Numbered from the stretch's first letter, positions 44,334 through 55,164 are shown. The stretch is 64,000 nt of DNA from Candidatus Carbonibacillus altaicus (GCA_003050645.1 PEBX01000002.1:1-64000); one strand, 5' to 3'. Program-made: numbers and translations. The notes: a model not told the origin generated them from the letters alone.

Positions 44334-44654
44334 ATGCTTCGGTACACAATGAATCTGCAGTTTTTTGCTCAGAAAAAAGGGGTTGGGAGCACCAAAAACG
44401 GTCGGGACTCCAATCCGAAATACCTCGGTGTGAAACGCGGTGATGGCCAGTACGTGCTCGCCGGTAACATTCTCGTTCGCCAGCGCGGTACAAAAATTCG
44501 TCCCGGTCGTAACGTTGGTCACGGCAAAGACGACACGTTGTTTGCTTTGATCGATGGCGTGGTGCGTTTTGAACGCGAAGGCCGCGATCGCCGTCGAGTG
44601 AGTGTCTACCCGCGGGAAGTGATGGCCGCCGAGACGGTGTCTCAGGAAGCGTAA
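44334..44654 (+). CDS. rpmA: Ribosomal protein L27 (bL27) with Prp-cleaved leader, 106 aa
   Basis: The leader [12 protein letters not shown] matches the Prp cleavage site (LQFFA). The mature protein begins [20 protein letters not shown]. Cleavage exposes the N-terminus that reaches the peptidyl-transferase centre. ATG at 44334 follows AGGAGGTGAGG. The leader is one or two residues longer than in B. subtilis. Confidence 0.97.
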   Translation: MLRYTMNLQFFAQKKGVGSTKNGRDSNPKYLGVKRGDGQYVLAGNILVRQRGTKIRPGRNVGHGKDDTLFALIDGVVRFEREGRDRRRVSVYPREVMAAETVSQEA

Positions 44655-44657
44655 GCG

Positions 44658-44681
44658 ATATGTATGGAAATATGTATGGTA
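44658..44681. repeat. 12-bp tandem duplication after rpmA
   Basis: ATATGTATGGAA and ATATGTATGGTA are adjacent direct copies. Confidence 0.8.
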
Positions 44682-44777
44682 ACGATCTGTGCTTCTTGAT
44701 CTACTTCTGAACATGGATTCTGCCGGTACGTATTTTGCCCAGTCGTTTTCAATACGGTTTTCTCAAGGTGTGCTTCA

Positions 44778-44816
44778 AAAAAAGCGGTCACCCGTGCCGG
44801 GCGGCCGCTTTTTGTT
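44778..44816 (+). terminator. Intrinsic terminator of the rplU-prp-rpmA operon
   Basis: AAAAAGCGG pairs with CCGCTTTTT around a C/G-rich loop and is followed by T residues. Confidence 0.8.
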
Positions 44817-44861
44817 GAACTGGCATTTTGGTCAAAAATCGCTTATGCTTGAATGAGGAGA

Positions 44862-45356
44862 TCACCAGAACCACGGGGTATGCGGCTTGGGCGGCGGCGT
44901 TTGCGGGGTTCCGGGATACCCGTAGGGCGGAGCAAAGGGCGCGCCGTAGCCGGGAGGAGATCCATAACCGGGCCCGGGCCCGCCAGACGCGTGATGCATC
45001 CAAGGGAGCATGCCCAATACGAGAATAGGGTAGAGAATTAAGGGGAGCGTTGGATTCATCCGCCGGGATGGATCGAAATCGGCGGAAACGCCCGGAACAC
45101 CGGATGCGAGCGCATGAGCGGCATGACCGTTGGGAGACGATTGTTCGCGTGTCGAGTCTTGAACGTCCTGGACCGGACCGGCGGGGACGAATGCCGCAGG
45201 ATGCATGAGATAAACCGGCATCCAGGTGAGAAGGGGTGGATGAAAGGCGATGTTAGCCAGTGCACCCTGCTGCCCGGCCAATGAAAGAGTTTCAAAGGGC
45301 GGATTCGGCAGTTCATGTTCAGTGCTTTCCGTCATCGGAGGAATAGTATGCGTCAT
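44862..45356 (-). CDS. Hypothetical Pro/Gly/Tyr-rich protein, 164 aa
   Basis: A mildly hydrophobic middle (TLPLILYPILVLGMLPWMHH, about 105-125) precedes a Gly/Pro/Tyr-rich tail (GPGYGSPPGYGAPF). Such tails occur in spore coat and envelope proteins, but I recognise no family. ATG at 45356 follows GGAGCG. The gene faces against rpmA and diverges from spo0B. Confidence 0.6.
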   Translation of the reverse strand: MTHTIPPMTESTEHELPNPPFETLSLAGQQGALANIAFHPPLLTWMPVYLMHPAAFVPAGPVQDVQDSTREQSSPNGHAAHALASGVPGVSADFDPSRRMNPTLPLILYPILVLGMLPWMHHASGGPGPGYGSPPGYGAPFAPPYGYPGTPQTPPPKPHTPWFW

Positions 45357-45533
45357 CTGCGACGCTCCTTTCTATGTGCGATGAACGTGCGCATGCGTGC
45401 CATGTATCATTCGTCATAGTCTATGTATAGGCAGGCGACCGTGTGCATGCATCCGGCAAGCATCATCGATATCAGTACGTCGATAGTAGTAGGTTCATCC
45501 ATTCATTTGGAAAGAAGAACAAGAGGCGATGTC

Positions 45534-46121
45534 ATGATCACGTTAGAGGAAGTCATGAAACTCTTAGCCGATCGCCGTCACAAGCGTCTTAATGATCTTC
45601 AGCTACTGTACGGTGATCTGGCGCTTAAAGATTATGCAGCGCTTAAACACCATCTCGATGAAGAAGTGCGCGTGTTGCGAGAAGAGCAAAAATTGTACCG
45701 GCTGGGCGACGACGATCTAACCTATGCGCTTCTGGTGCATTCGGCGGCACCCCTCTCGTATCGTTTAAACTGGAAGGTGGACGATGACACCGCGCTACCG
45801 CCGGCATGGTCCCATACAATGCGGCAAGCGCTCATTGCTTTTTTAGACGATCTCGATCGTGCGATGCCGCGTGCGGCATCAGATGAAGGGCAAAATGTCA
45901 TCGACGTGCACTTTTTGTCAGCGGGCGACCGCTTTGCGATATACGTACACGTGCGTATCGATCAGTCGGCGGTGATGATGAACGTCTGGGAGCTGTTTGA
46001 GCACGTGGGGCTCAGGCACGAGCGCTCGCTCCGGGCAGTAGGCTTTAACGTTCAAGCTGAACAAACCAGAGACACTCTTTTGTGGAAACTCGAACTGGAC
46101 ACAGGCGCGACTTACGCATAA
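45534..46121 (+). CDS. spo0B: Spo0B-like sporulation phosphotransferase, 195 aa
   Basis: The N-terminal helical hairpin contains RRHKRLNDLQLLYGDLALKD, which matches the Spo0B phosphorylation block RHDWMNKLQLI, so H16 should be the phosphorylated histidine. Spo0B passes phosphate from Spo0F to Spo0A to start sporulation. Length (195) equals the B. subtilis protein, and position between rpmA and obgE is the conserved one. ATG at 45534 follows AAGAGGCG; an upstream ATG at 45423 is unlikely. The C-terminal domain is divergent. Confidence 0.85.
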   Translation: MITLEEVMKLLADRRHKRLNDLQLLYGDLALKDYAALKHHLDEEVRVLREEQKLYRLGDDDLTYALLVHSAAPLSYRLNWKVDDDTALPPAWSHTMRQALIAFLDDLDRAMPRAASDEGQNVIDVHFLSAGDRFAIYVHVRIDQSAVMMNVWELFEHVGLRHERSLRAVGFNVQAEQTRDTLLWKLELDTGATYA

Positions 46122-46235
46122 AGGGGTGGATCAAGATCGTTTTCCATACCTTAGCATGTGGTGTCGAGCTTGTCACATACATCCCTGGTCGACTCCGCGG
46201 GCATGTGCGGTGAAATCATCCTGCATAGGCGGAAA

Positions 46236-46308
46236 CATGTTGAGATACATAACGTTTGGGATGCATCACGTGTTGGGATGCATAACAAGTTAGGATGCAT
46301 AACGAAAG
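46236..46308. repeat. Degenerate tandem repeat between spo0B and obgE
   Basis: Four near-copies of GGGATGCATAACAAGTT with a period of about 19-20 bases. Confidence 0.75.
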
Positions 46309-46376
46309 GACTCAAGATCTGAAGGTAGCTTGATCACGTAAAATCTAGAACATGATTGTTTTCGTAGAAAGGTTAG

Positions 46377-47765
<1,389 letters not shown>

Positions 47766-47925
47766 CGTGTTTTTCATGCTGTAAAGTTAAAGATAATAAG
47801 TCAACATGAAGTAGGCGATATTGCATTGAAAGAATGTGCAGTAGAAAAGTGACACGATAGCGCGTCTCTTTACTCGACCCAGTACATACAATGAGAGGGA
47901 AGAGTAAAGGGAGGAGCGTTGAAGG

Positions 47926-48648
47926 ATGAAGCGACCGGTTATTTTTATTGTATTGCGCCATCCTTTCAGGCGTAGAAAGAAGCGGTGCGTGCTCTTATAT
48001 GGATCGTTCGCTTTGTTTTTACTTTTTTTATTCTGGGGAGGAGCGATCGTTGCGACGTTAAATGCGGCCTGGGGAGAAGGCGGTTCGCTCGAGAAGGCGC
48101 TTCGAGCCAGCGGTTTTTTGGCATGGACTTATTCATCAGATGCAATTTCGCCCGGGACGCAAGGAGAACGGGAAGTGGATCATACTGAGCTTGCCGTGCA
48201 TGCTACGCGCTGGACCAGGCATGATTCTCGGTTCGGATTTTCGATCGCCCTTCCCGAAGGCTGGGTGTTTCAGGACCTGATGGGAGAAGAAAAAAATGGG
48301 ATCGAGGTGGACTGGACGGCTTTTGCCCATGATCCAAAAGGGCGTGTGACGCTTCTCGTTCAGCGTTTAAAAACGGATGACCTAAAAGGGTGGGTCGATC
48401 AAGGCGTCTTACTTTCACCCGGCATTGAAGCCGTGCAATTTGAGCCGTACGCACAAGGGAAGGACAAGGGTTACCGGCTTCGTTACCGGCAAAGAGACCC
48501 TGAAGGTCACGATAGCGATGCACGTGAGTTGTATTTAGAATTAAATAAGCATACGTATGTGCGACTGGCCATGTTTGCTCCCGCCGGCGAGCTTCAGGAA
48601 ACGCTGTTTGAAGAGATTGTAAGCCGCTTCCAGTTGCTGAAGTTGTAA
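47926..48648 (+). CDS. Hypothetical membrane-anchored protein, 240 aa
   Basis: A basic N-terminus (HPFRRRKKR) is followed by one helix (FALFLLFLFWGGAIVATL). The extracytoplasmic part contains FGFSIALPEGWVFQDLMGEE, and its LPEGW motif resembles PsbP/Mog1-like stress proteins. No firm family is recognised. ATG at 47926 follows GGGAGGAG. It lies between obgE and the FolC-like gene. Confidence 0.6.
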   Translation: MKRPVIFIVLRHPFRRRKKRCVLLYGSFALFLLFLFWGGAIVATLNAAWGEGGSLEKALRASGFLAWTYSSDAISPGTQGEREVDHTELAVHATRWTRHDSRFGFSIALPEGWVFQDLMGEEKNGIEVDWTAFAHDPKGRVTLLVQRLKTDDLKGWVDQGVLLSPGIEAVQFEPYAQGKDKGYRLRYRQRDPEGHDSDARELYLELNKHTYVRLAMFAPAGELQETLFEEIVSRFQLLKL

Positions 48649-48704
48649 ACAATGAGTGATAATGAGATCAAGTTGTGCACGGTATGAGGAAAGGTTGATC
48701 GAAC

Positions 48705-50117
48705 GTGGCCATCGATGACTGGATGTATGCATCGTATATGCGGGCGCGACCTTATATACGCGGAAAAGGCGATGCAAAGACGCGCCATCCCGAGCTCACC
48801 CGCCTTTTGCTCGATAAGCTGGGCCGGCCGGATGAGGGTGTTCCCGCGGTGGTGATCACCGGGAGTAAGGGCAAAGGGTCCGTCGCCGCACTCACGTTTT
48901 TTGTGCTTCGTGCCGCCGGTTATCGGGTCGGACTGTTTACGAGTCCGCATCTTTTAAACGTACGGGAGCGCATCCGCGTAGATGGTCGGGCCATCCCGGA
49001 AAAAGATTTTGTGCGCCTTTCAAATGTCGTTAAGAAAGCCGCCCTAGATGTACCGGAAGCGCCGGAGGCAGCGCGTTACCTCGGTCCGGTGGGACTTGCG
49101 CTTTCCCTTGCTTATTTATATTTTAGAGAGCAGGGTGTAGACGTCGCCGTCGTGGAAAGCGGTCGCGGCGGACGATTTGATGAATCTTCGGTGATCGATC
49201 ATGATGTGGCCGTGCTCACCTCGATGTTTCCCGAGCACCTGGAAGCGCTGGGGCCGACACTTCGTGATATCGTCTGGCATAAGGCAGGCATCATCACACC
49301 GTCTGTGAGGGACGTCATCATCGGCCGGCAGACAGAAGAGGTTATGGCGTACCTAAAGGATGATCGAAAACACGAGCATGCCTTTCCCCGCTGGTCTGTT
49401 TTTGGAGAGGATGTCTTTGCCGAGGTGTTGCGCGCAGATCTTTCGGGAACGCTGGCGCGTCTCAGCCGTTTGCACATGTCTTTTACCACGCTCTCATCGC
49501 ACACGCATATGACCGGGATGGCCCCCTTGCGCACGATTGATGTTACGGTTGCTCTACCGGGCGCTTATCAGGCGATGCATGCGGCGTTGGCTTGGGTTGC
49601 AGCAGAGGCTCTTATTCAAAAGTCGCTTTCTGATGAGGTGATCAGGCAGGGACTAAAAAGTGCTTACTGGCCGGGTAGGCTTGAGGTGATCGAATGGTCA
49701 CCACTGATGCTCTTGGACGGGGCAGTGAGTGATGCCGGTGCGCAAGAAGCGCTGGATCTCATGAAGCGATCCGGGGTGAGTGACTGCCGCGCAGTCGTGG
49801 GTCTGTCCGGGGATAAAGATATCGCCGGTGTCGTGCGGGCCCTTCAGGGGCAGTGCCAACGCATAGCTTTTACATATCCTAAAAATACCTATCTTCCTCG
49901 TGCTGACTATTCACCCTATGTCGCTCTAAAGTGCGCAAATAAAAAAAACTTAGACTTAAAAAGCGTGAGAAGCGCCGAATTTCCAGATCTGGAACGGGCG
50001 CTCTCGTGGCTGCGTGATGACTTATCACCAGATGGTGGATGCTTGTTATTAGGCACGCAGTCGTTTGTTGCTGACGTGCTTCAACATTTTGGACGTACGA
50101 CCCTTGATCTTGTCTAA
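48705..50117 (+). CDS. Divergent FolC-like Mur-ligase-family protein, 470 aa
   Basis: The P-loop TGSKGKGSV at 52-60, SPHLLNVRERIRVDG, and HKAGII place it with folylpolyglutamate synthases. Two conserved blocks differ. The second Mur-ligase motif reads FPEHLEALGPTLRDI, and the usual LDGAHNP is LLDGAVSDAG near 336-345. The loss of His-Asn there suggests a changed substrate or activity. GTG at 48705 follows AGGAAAGG. A normal folC would be expected elsewhere in the genome. Confidence 0.8.
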   Translation: MAIDDWMYASYMRARPYIRGKGDAKTRHPELTRLLLDKLGRPDEGVPAVVITGSKGKGSVAALTFFVLRAAGYRVGLFTSPHLLNVRERIRVDGRAIPEKDFVRLSNVVKKAALDVPEAPEAARYLGPVGLALSLAYLYFREQGVDVAVVESGRGGRFDESSVIDHDVAVLTSMFPEHLEALGPTLRDIVWHKAGIITPSVRDVIIGRQTEEVMAYLKDDRKHEHAFPRWSVFGEDVFAEVLRADLSGTLARLSRLHMSFTTLSSHTHMTGMAPLRTIDVTVALPGAYQAMHAALAWVAAEALIQKSLSDEVIRQGLKSAYWPGRLEVIEWSPLMLLDGAVSDAGAQEALDLMKRSGVSDCRAVVGLSGDKDIAGVVRALQGQCQRIAFTYPKNTYLPRADYSPYVALKCANKKNLDLKSVRSAEFPDLERALSWLRDDLSPDGGCLLLGTQSFVADVLQHFGRTTLDLV

Positions 50118-50145
50118 GAACATCATGTATGTCCAACGTTTCATC

Positions 50146-50242
50146 CCTATCGTTCTGATTCCATCGTTACATTCCTATCGTTCTGTTCCAATCGTTTTGT
50201 TCCAATCGTTTTGTTCCAATCGTTTTGTTCCAATGTTCTCAG
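50146..50242. repeat. 14-bp tandem repeat between convergent genes
   Basis: CCAATCGTTTTGTT is repeated at least three times exactly near 50190-50232, with degraded copies on both sides. Confidence 0.9.
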
Positions 50243-50263
50243 TCCCATCGTTTGCTTCCATTC

Positions 50264-51226
50264 TTACATCTTAAACCGCATGCTCAGCTTTTCGATGTGT
50301 GCCACGATCTGGTACATGAGCGTGGCGAGGATGCTGATCAACACGAGTCCGAGCATGACGAGGGTAAAGTTAAACACTTGAAACCCGTAGATGATAAGAT
50401 AACCGAGCCCGCGTTTGGAGACGAGGAATTCGCCGACGATAACCCCGACCCAGGCCAGACCGACGTTCACTTTTAAGGCGGAGAGAATAGCTGGCATGCT
50501 GGCCGGAAAGACGATCGTCCGGAAAAGCTGGCAGCGTGAGGCTCCAAATGTTCTAGCCATTTTGATCCAGTTTTTGTCGGTCTCTCGAAAACTGCCATAG
50601 ACAACGAGCGTCGTAATAATAACGGCGACGGAGATGGCCATCATGATGATCGAAAGTGCCCCGCTTCCGAAGACGACAATAAAAAGCGGACCGAGTGCGA
50701 CTTTAGGCATGCTGTTTAAGACGACGATATACGGGTCTATGATGCGCGATAACGTCGGCGAAAACCAGAGGAGGGCGGCCAAAAAGACGCCTAAGACGGT
50801 CGCTGAGATAAAGCCAACAGATGTCTCCCAGACGGTCGTAAAGATGTGCCCGATAAGCGTTCCTTCCTGATACAGTTTGACACCTTGGGCGAGCACCTTC
50901 TCCGGCGTACTGAAGAGGAGGGGATCGATCCAGCGGCGGCTTGCCGCGATTTGCCAGGCAACGATGAAAAGGACGAGCAGAAGGAGTTGAACGATGCGTA
51001 TGTGCCGTGCTTTTCGTCTTTCCGTTTGCCGGTGTCGGTTATAGAGGGCGTTTAGGTCGAGCTCGGCTTTGTCCGACTTCGGCCGTGTACCGTCATCTGT
51101 CGCCTGAGGTCCGCGAGCGCCGTATGATCCGTCGGCATCGAGCAAGCCATTGAAACCGCGAGAGGTGTTAGAACCGTTAGAGCCGTTAGGTGCCATACGC
51201 GGCGTGTTCGGTGTCGGTTGCGGCAT
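50264..51226 (-). CDS. NitT/TauT-family ABC transporter permease, 320 aa
   Basis: An N-terminal hydrophilic extension (residues 1-75, Asn/Ser/Gly-rich, with NGSNGSNTS) precedes a BPD-type permease domain with six helices. The EAA loop reads ARTFGASRCQLFRTIVFPAS. The family imports nitrate, sulfonates, taurine or thiamine precursors. The extension arises partly from 9-bp DNA repeats. The gene overlaps the ATPase 3' end by 41 bases. No binding protein is encoded nearby. Confidence 0.85.
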   Translation of the reverse strand: MPQPTPNTPRMAPNGSNGSNTSRGFNGLLDADGSYGARGPQATDDGTRPKSDKAELDLNALYNRHRQTERRKARHIRIVQLLLLVLFIVAWQIAASRRWIDPLLFSTPEKVLAQGVKLYQEGTLIGHIFTTVWETSVGFISATVLGVFLAALLWFSPTLSRIIDPYIVVLNSMPKVALGPLFIVVFGSGALSIIMMAISVAVIITTLVVYGSFRETDKNWIKMARTFGASRCQLFRTIVFPASMPAILSALKVNVGLAWVGVIVGEFLVSKRGLGYLIIYGFQVFNFTLVMLGLVLISILATLMYQIVAHIEKLSMRFKM

Positions 51227-51977
51227 GACGCTCCATCACCTCCCAAATCTCTTGAAAGATAGACTGAAAAGCAGGCATGCGGCGGCGGGATAGAGGGGAG
51301 ATCGGGCGCATTGACTCGGGGACATGGATTTCTTTTACGATTCGTCCCGGTTTTCCGCCAAGTACATAAATGCGGTCCGATAAAGCGATGGCCTCGGATA
51401 TGTCATGGGTGACGAGGAGTACTGTTTTTTGATACCGATGTAGAAGGTCAAAGAGAAGATCTTCCAGTTTGAGTCGCGTTGTATAATCTAGGGCAGAAAA
51501 TGGCTCATCCAGTAGGAGAATGTCCGGGTCGGTGATAAGCGTGCGGACGAGAGAGACGCGCTGCCTTTGCCCGCCGGAGAGCTCGTGCGGGTAGCGTCTG
51601 GCATAACCGGACAGCCCAACTTCATCTAAGAGGGCATGTGCTCTCCCGATGTCCTCCGGACAAATTTTTTTTTGAATCTCCAGACCGTAAAGCACATTTT
51701 TTAAAATGGTGCGCCACGGTAACAGATAATCATGCTGCAACATATAGCCGATGGCAGCCCGTCGGTCACCGGACGCCTTTCCGATCTCAATCGTTCCACG
51801 GGTAGGTTTTAAAAGTCCGGCGATTAAAGAGAGAATCGTACTTTTACCGCCACCGGATGTGCCGACAAGGGTGACAAATTCACCTTTCCGGGCGGTGAGT
51901 TCGATGTCACGTAAGGCCTGATGGGCACCTTTTTCCGTGATGTAGGCATGGCTTACCGCACGTAGACGAATAATCAT
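51186..51977 (-). CDS. NitT/TauT-family ABC transporter ATP-binding protein, 263 aa
   Basis: Walker A GTSGGGKST, Q-loop MLQHDYLLPWRTILKNVLYG, signature LSGGQRQRVSLVRTLI, Walker B ILLLDEPFSALDYTTR and H-loop VTHDISEAIALSDRI are complete. It belongs to the SsuB/TauB type. ATG at 51977 (third codon after a weaker ATG at 51986) follows AAGGAAATG. Substrate is unknown. Confidence 0.88.
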   Translation of the reverse strand: MIIRLRAVSHAYITEKGAHQALRDIELTARKGEFVTLVGTSGGGKSTILSLIAGLLKPTRGTIEIGKASGDRRAAIGYMLQHDYLLPWRTILKNVLYGLEIQKKICPEDIGRAHALLDEVGLSGYARRYPHELSGGQRQRVSLVRTLITDPDILLLDEPFSALDYTTRLKLEDLLFDLLHRYQKTVLLVTHDISEAIALSDRIYVLGGKPGRIVKEIHVPESMRPISPLSRRRMPAFQSIFQEIWEVMERHAATDTEHAAYGT

Positions 51978-52060
51978 TTCCTTCACCTCAGCTTTAGTCT
52001 ATGCGACCGGGTTTGTTGAGGTGAACAAAAAAGACGGGAGGTGCATCGATGAAACCAGTA

Positions 52061-52069
52061 TGATATAAT
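52061..52069 (+). promoter_or_regulatory. Extended -10 promoter element before galE
   Basis: TGATATAAT is a good extended -10. No clear -35 was found. The leader then carries a 26-bp imperfect duplication at 52080-52129. Confidence 0.45.
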
Positions 52070-52079
52070 TTTTGCGGAT

Positions 52080-52129
52080 CTTGTAGGAGAATCATGCATG
52101 TGATCCTTGTAGGAAAATCATGCATGCGG
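52080..52129. repeat. 26-bp tandem duplication in galE leader
   Basis: CTTGTAGGAGAATCATGCAT and CTTGTAGGAAAATCATGCAT begin adjacent copies at 52080 and 52106. Confidence 0.9.
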
Positions 52130-52216
52130 TTAGATCCATTTACGAAACTTGTTAGAAGATGATTTTTACAGTGGAAGATGTATCTACATAAGAAGTGGGA
52201 GAAGGGGGAACGAGAC

Positions 52217-53251
52217 GTGCGCGTTCTTTTAACCGGTGGACTGGGATATATCGGGACCCACGTGGCTACTGCGCTATTGGAATCCGGTCATGAAGTGATC
52301 CTTCTGGATAATCTTGTGAATACGAGTGAAACGGTTTTGGAAGCACTGAAAACGCTGGCCAAACGAGAAGGGCTGGCCGCAGAAAACCTCACCTTCTTCG
52401 AAGCGGACGTCCGCGACCTGGAAGCGCTTCGCTTTGTCTTTACTGCTTCAAAGCCGGAGGCCGTGGTTCATCTGGCGGGTCTGAAAGCGGTCGGAGAATC
52501 GGTCGCTCTCCCGCTCGATTACTATGAAAACAATGTAACGGGCACGATTCATCTGCTACAGGTCATGCGCGAACAGGGGGTCTTTACGTTTGTCTTTTCA
52601 TCTTCGGCGACGGTGTACGGTGAGGCCTCTCAGCCACCGTTTACGGAAACGGCTCCCACTGCACCGACCAACCCGTACGGTCGGACGAAGCGCATGATTG
52701 AAGAAATTTTAAGCGATCTTGCCGCAAGTGACGACCGTTTTCGCATCGTCTCTTTACGTTATTTTAATCCGGTCGGTGCGCATGAAAGCGGTCTCATCGG
52801 TGAGCTGCCGCGCGGTGTGCCGAACAACCTGATGCCGTATGTCATGCAGGTCGCTGCCGGGTTGCGGGAAAAGCTGCATGTCTTCGGGGACGATTATCCG
52901 ACACCGGACGGGACGGGTGTGCGCGACTATATTCATGTCGTCGATCTTGCCCGGGGACACGTGCTCTCTCTCAATTACGCCGCACGTCACCCCGGATACG
53001 AAGTCTTTAATCTGGGTCGGGGAAAAGGTGCGAGCGTTCTGGAAGTAATCCGAACGTTTGAAGAAGTGAACGGAACACCGGTGCCCTTTGCCATCGTCGA
53101 CCGTCGTCCGGGCGATGTCGCCATATCCTTTGCCGCGACAGACAAAGCCGAGCAAACGCTCGGCTTTCGGGCGGAATATGATTTGACGGATATGTGTCGT
53201 CACGCCTGGCAGTTTCAAAAGCGCCTCTTGCACGAACAAACTGAGCGTTAA
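52217..53251 (+). CDS. galE: UDP-glucose 4-epimerase, 344 aa
   Basis: The NAD-binding motif GGLGYIGTH is at the N-terminus. The catalytic triad appears as SSSATVYG and Y154xxxK158 (NPYGRTKRMIEE). GDDYPTPDGTGVRDYIHVVD is the GalE signature. It interconverts UDP-glucose and UDP-galactose for cell-surface sugars. GTG at 52217 follows AAGGGGG; the ATG at 52178 lacks a ribosome site. Confidence 0.95.
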   Translation: MRVLLTGGLGYIGTHVATALLESGHEVILLDNLVNTSETVLEALKTLAKREGLAAENLTFFEADVRDLEALRFVFTASKPEAVVHLAGLKAVGESVALPLDYYENNVTGTIHLLQVMREQGVFTFVFSSSATVYGEASQPPFTETAPTAPTNPYGRTKRMIEEILSDLAASDDRFRIVSLRYFNPVGAHESGLIGELPRGVPNNLMPYVMQVAAGLREKLHVFGDDYPTPDGTGVRDYIHVVDLARGHVLSLNYAARHPGYEVFNLGRGKGASVLEVIRTFEEVNGTPVPFAIVDRRPGDVAISFAATDKAEQTLGFRAEYDLTDMCRHAWQFQKRLLHEQTER

Positions 53252-53376
53252 GTCAATCATAGGGGGAAACGCACTTTTTACAGTTACTGTGTGTTGCGAG
53301 TGCGTGCCTGTCAAGGGACCTGTACTTGCTATTTGTTAGATCGCGGTCTATGCACACGGTACGCGTGACGCTGTGT

Positions 53377-54528
53377 TTAGGGAAATAGTACAAAACTCGA
53401 AATCACTTTGCGCTCTTTACCGTCGGAAGGTTTATTTAATACTTTACCGTTGTAATAAAACGTGCTGGAGCCCCCACCGTCGAGATTATAGGCATCACGG
53501 ATGTTGAGGCCGATCAGTTTATCCTGTGCATCTTCTAACGTGACCCCCTCGCTGTAGCCTTTTTGCCGACCATCGATGACGATCATGAGCACATCACCGT
53601 TTGTAAAATGGCCGATCAGCGTGCGGGGTTCTTTTTTATTCGCCCAAGCTTTGGGGATGGGCTGTTTTTTGCCGTCTTTGATGAGTGTCGGGAGAAACGA
53701 TGCGCCCTGCAGAACTCCTAAGGATTCAAGCGCCTCGCGGTCGGTGATCGTCCCGCCAACGAGCTGGCCGCCTTTGTTAAAGCCGATAAAGCTTACCTCC
53801 GAATTTGTAGAAAACACTTTGATTTCACCGTCGACGATGGTCGTACCGATCGGATAGATGAGCCCGTCTTCCGGTTTCCTCCAGAAACCTCCGGCATTAA
53901 TCGCGAGCACCCCCCCCGTTCGTTTGGCCATGCTGGAGACCGTCTCCCCGTACGAGCCCAAAAGGTTATTTTCAGACGGGGCGAGCACGAGGCGAATGGC
54001 GGATGGGTCATGCAGTTTGATTTTGGCCATATATCCGGCATAACCAACTTCTTTTAAAGAAAATACTTTCACTGTCGCGCGCTTACCAAAGGTTTGTCCG
54101 ATGGGGTTGCCTAATTTTTTAGCGAGAATCGTGTCAAGCGTATCTTTTGTCTCCTGAATATGTTTGCTGCTTGCCTGGACGATGCGCTCCAGATCACCCC
54201 GGGTGGCACTGACTCCGGCTGTTTCGTTATCCGCAAACGAGCGGATATCAGCGAGATAACGGCTGATCGTCTCACGCTCCTCGGTAAAAGGCTTAACCGG
54301 CGCTTCCGTTAACGCATCGATGTGTGTTTGTTGCTCACGCACGGCTGCTTCGACCTTTTCAAAAGCAAGTACCGCATCGTTCAGCGCTTGCCTTACGGAT
54401 AAGAGGTCGGTCGTGATCGTCTCACGCGCCTCCCAAAGCGGATAGAAGGTTGCCACAGCGATCATGAGAAGACCGAGAAGAGCGCCCTGTATTTTCCAGA
54501 ACAAAATGACGAGCCTCCTATTGTTCAA
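53377..54528 (-). CDS. Phosphodiester glycosidase (NAGPA domain) membrane protein, 383 aa
   Basis: One N-terminal helix (FWKIQGALLGLLMIAVATFY), then a coiled coil (about 40-150), then an NAGPA domain with AINAGGFWRKPEDGLIYPIG and DAYNLDGGGSSTFYYNGK. In bacteria this domain is linked to exopolysaccharide or teichoic acid processing. It faces the outside. It is co-directional with and 132 bases after a small coiled-coil membrane protein of similar layout. Confidence 0.88.
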   Translation of the reverse strand: MNNRRLVILFWKIQGALLGLLMIAVATFYPLWEARETITTDLLSVRQALNDAVLAFEKVEAAVREQQTHIDALTEAPVKPFTEERETISRYLADIRSFADNETAGVSATRGDLERIVQASSKHIQETKDTLDTILAKKLGNPIGQTFGKRATVKVFSLKEVGYAGYMAKIKLHDPSAIRLVLAPSENNLLGSYGETVSSMAKRTGGVLAINAGGFWRKPEDGLIYPIGTTIVDGEIKVFSTNSEVSFIGFNKGGQLVGGTITDREALESLGVLQGASFLPTLIKDGKKQPIPKAWANKKEPRTLIGHFTNGDVLMIVIDGRQKGYSEGVTLEDAQDKLIGLNIRDAYNLDGGGSSTFYYNGKVLNKPSDGKERKVISSFVLFP

Positions 54529-54560
54529 TGAATATCTGTCTTTTACGTTGTATCTTTATG

Positions 54561-54586
54561 AACGATTGACATAAACGATTGACATA
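54561..54586. repeat. 13-bp tandem duplication
   Basis: AACGATTGACATA is present twice exactly, directly upstream of the glycosidase gene. Confidence 0.95.
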
Positions 54587-54660
54587 CTAGAAGCATGTCC
54601 GATGACTTGAGTTTTGATGATGTGTCCATGGGGGATATAGTTCAGTTAGCTCACGAGTGG

Positions 54661-55164
54661 TTAATACATCCGTGCGGCGTCTTCGAGTTTTTTAATCTGG
54701 ACACTCAGCTGATCTAACTTACTGGCGAGCGTATTGATTTGTTGGATGAGGGCCTGGCGCGAAGCATCGGTTTTTTGGATGGCGCCACCGGTGGCCGTGA
54801 GTTCCTTTTGTACGGCGACCATTTCTTCCTTGATTTTCTCAAAATCCCCGGAGAGCGTGCTCAACCGGTCATTTTGCTCGCGAATGGACGTGTTCACGGC
54901 ATCGATGCGCACTTCCAGCGCTTCATTTTGCGCTTTGAGCGCGGCGAGTTCTGCTTCATATGATGAAAGCACATTTTGCATGAGCTGGTAACCGTAGGCG
55001 GCGACTGTCCCCCACAGGGCCAAACTCACAACCCAGGGTACGATCCCGAGTAGAAATTTGAACCAGAGGGGGCGTTTTTTCTTTGCTTCTATTTCTTCAC
55101 GGCGGAGCAAAATCTCTTCTGCTACTGCCTCGCCAGCTTGGAGCGACAGCTCACGTTCGGACAT
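54661..55164 (-). CDS. Single-pass coiled-coil membrane protein, 167 aa
   Basis: A cytoplasmic segment rich in Glu/Lys is followed by one helix (FLLGIVPWVVSLALWGTVAA) and a heptad-rich coiled coil from about 65 to 165. No enzyme motif is present. It probably pairs with the downstream glycosidase, whose stalk is also a coiled coil. The ribosome site is GGAGATGAGG. Confidence 0.65.
   Translation of the reverse strand: MSERELSLQAGEAVAEEILLRREEIEAKKKRPLWFKFLLGIVPWVVSLALWGTVAAYGYQLMQNVLSSYEAELAALKAQNEALEVRIDAVNTSIREQNDRLSTLSGDFEKIKEEMVAVQKELTATGGAIQKTDASRQALIQQINTLASKLDQLSVQIKKLEDAARMY

Noticed and set aside
54628-54660. tRNA-like 5' end (GGGGGATATAGTTCAGTTAG)
   Set aside because: No anticodon arm, T-arm or CCA end follows; chance similarity.
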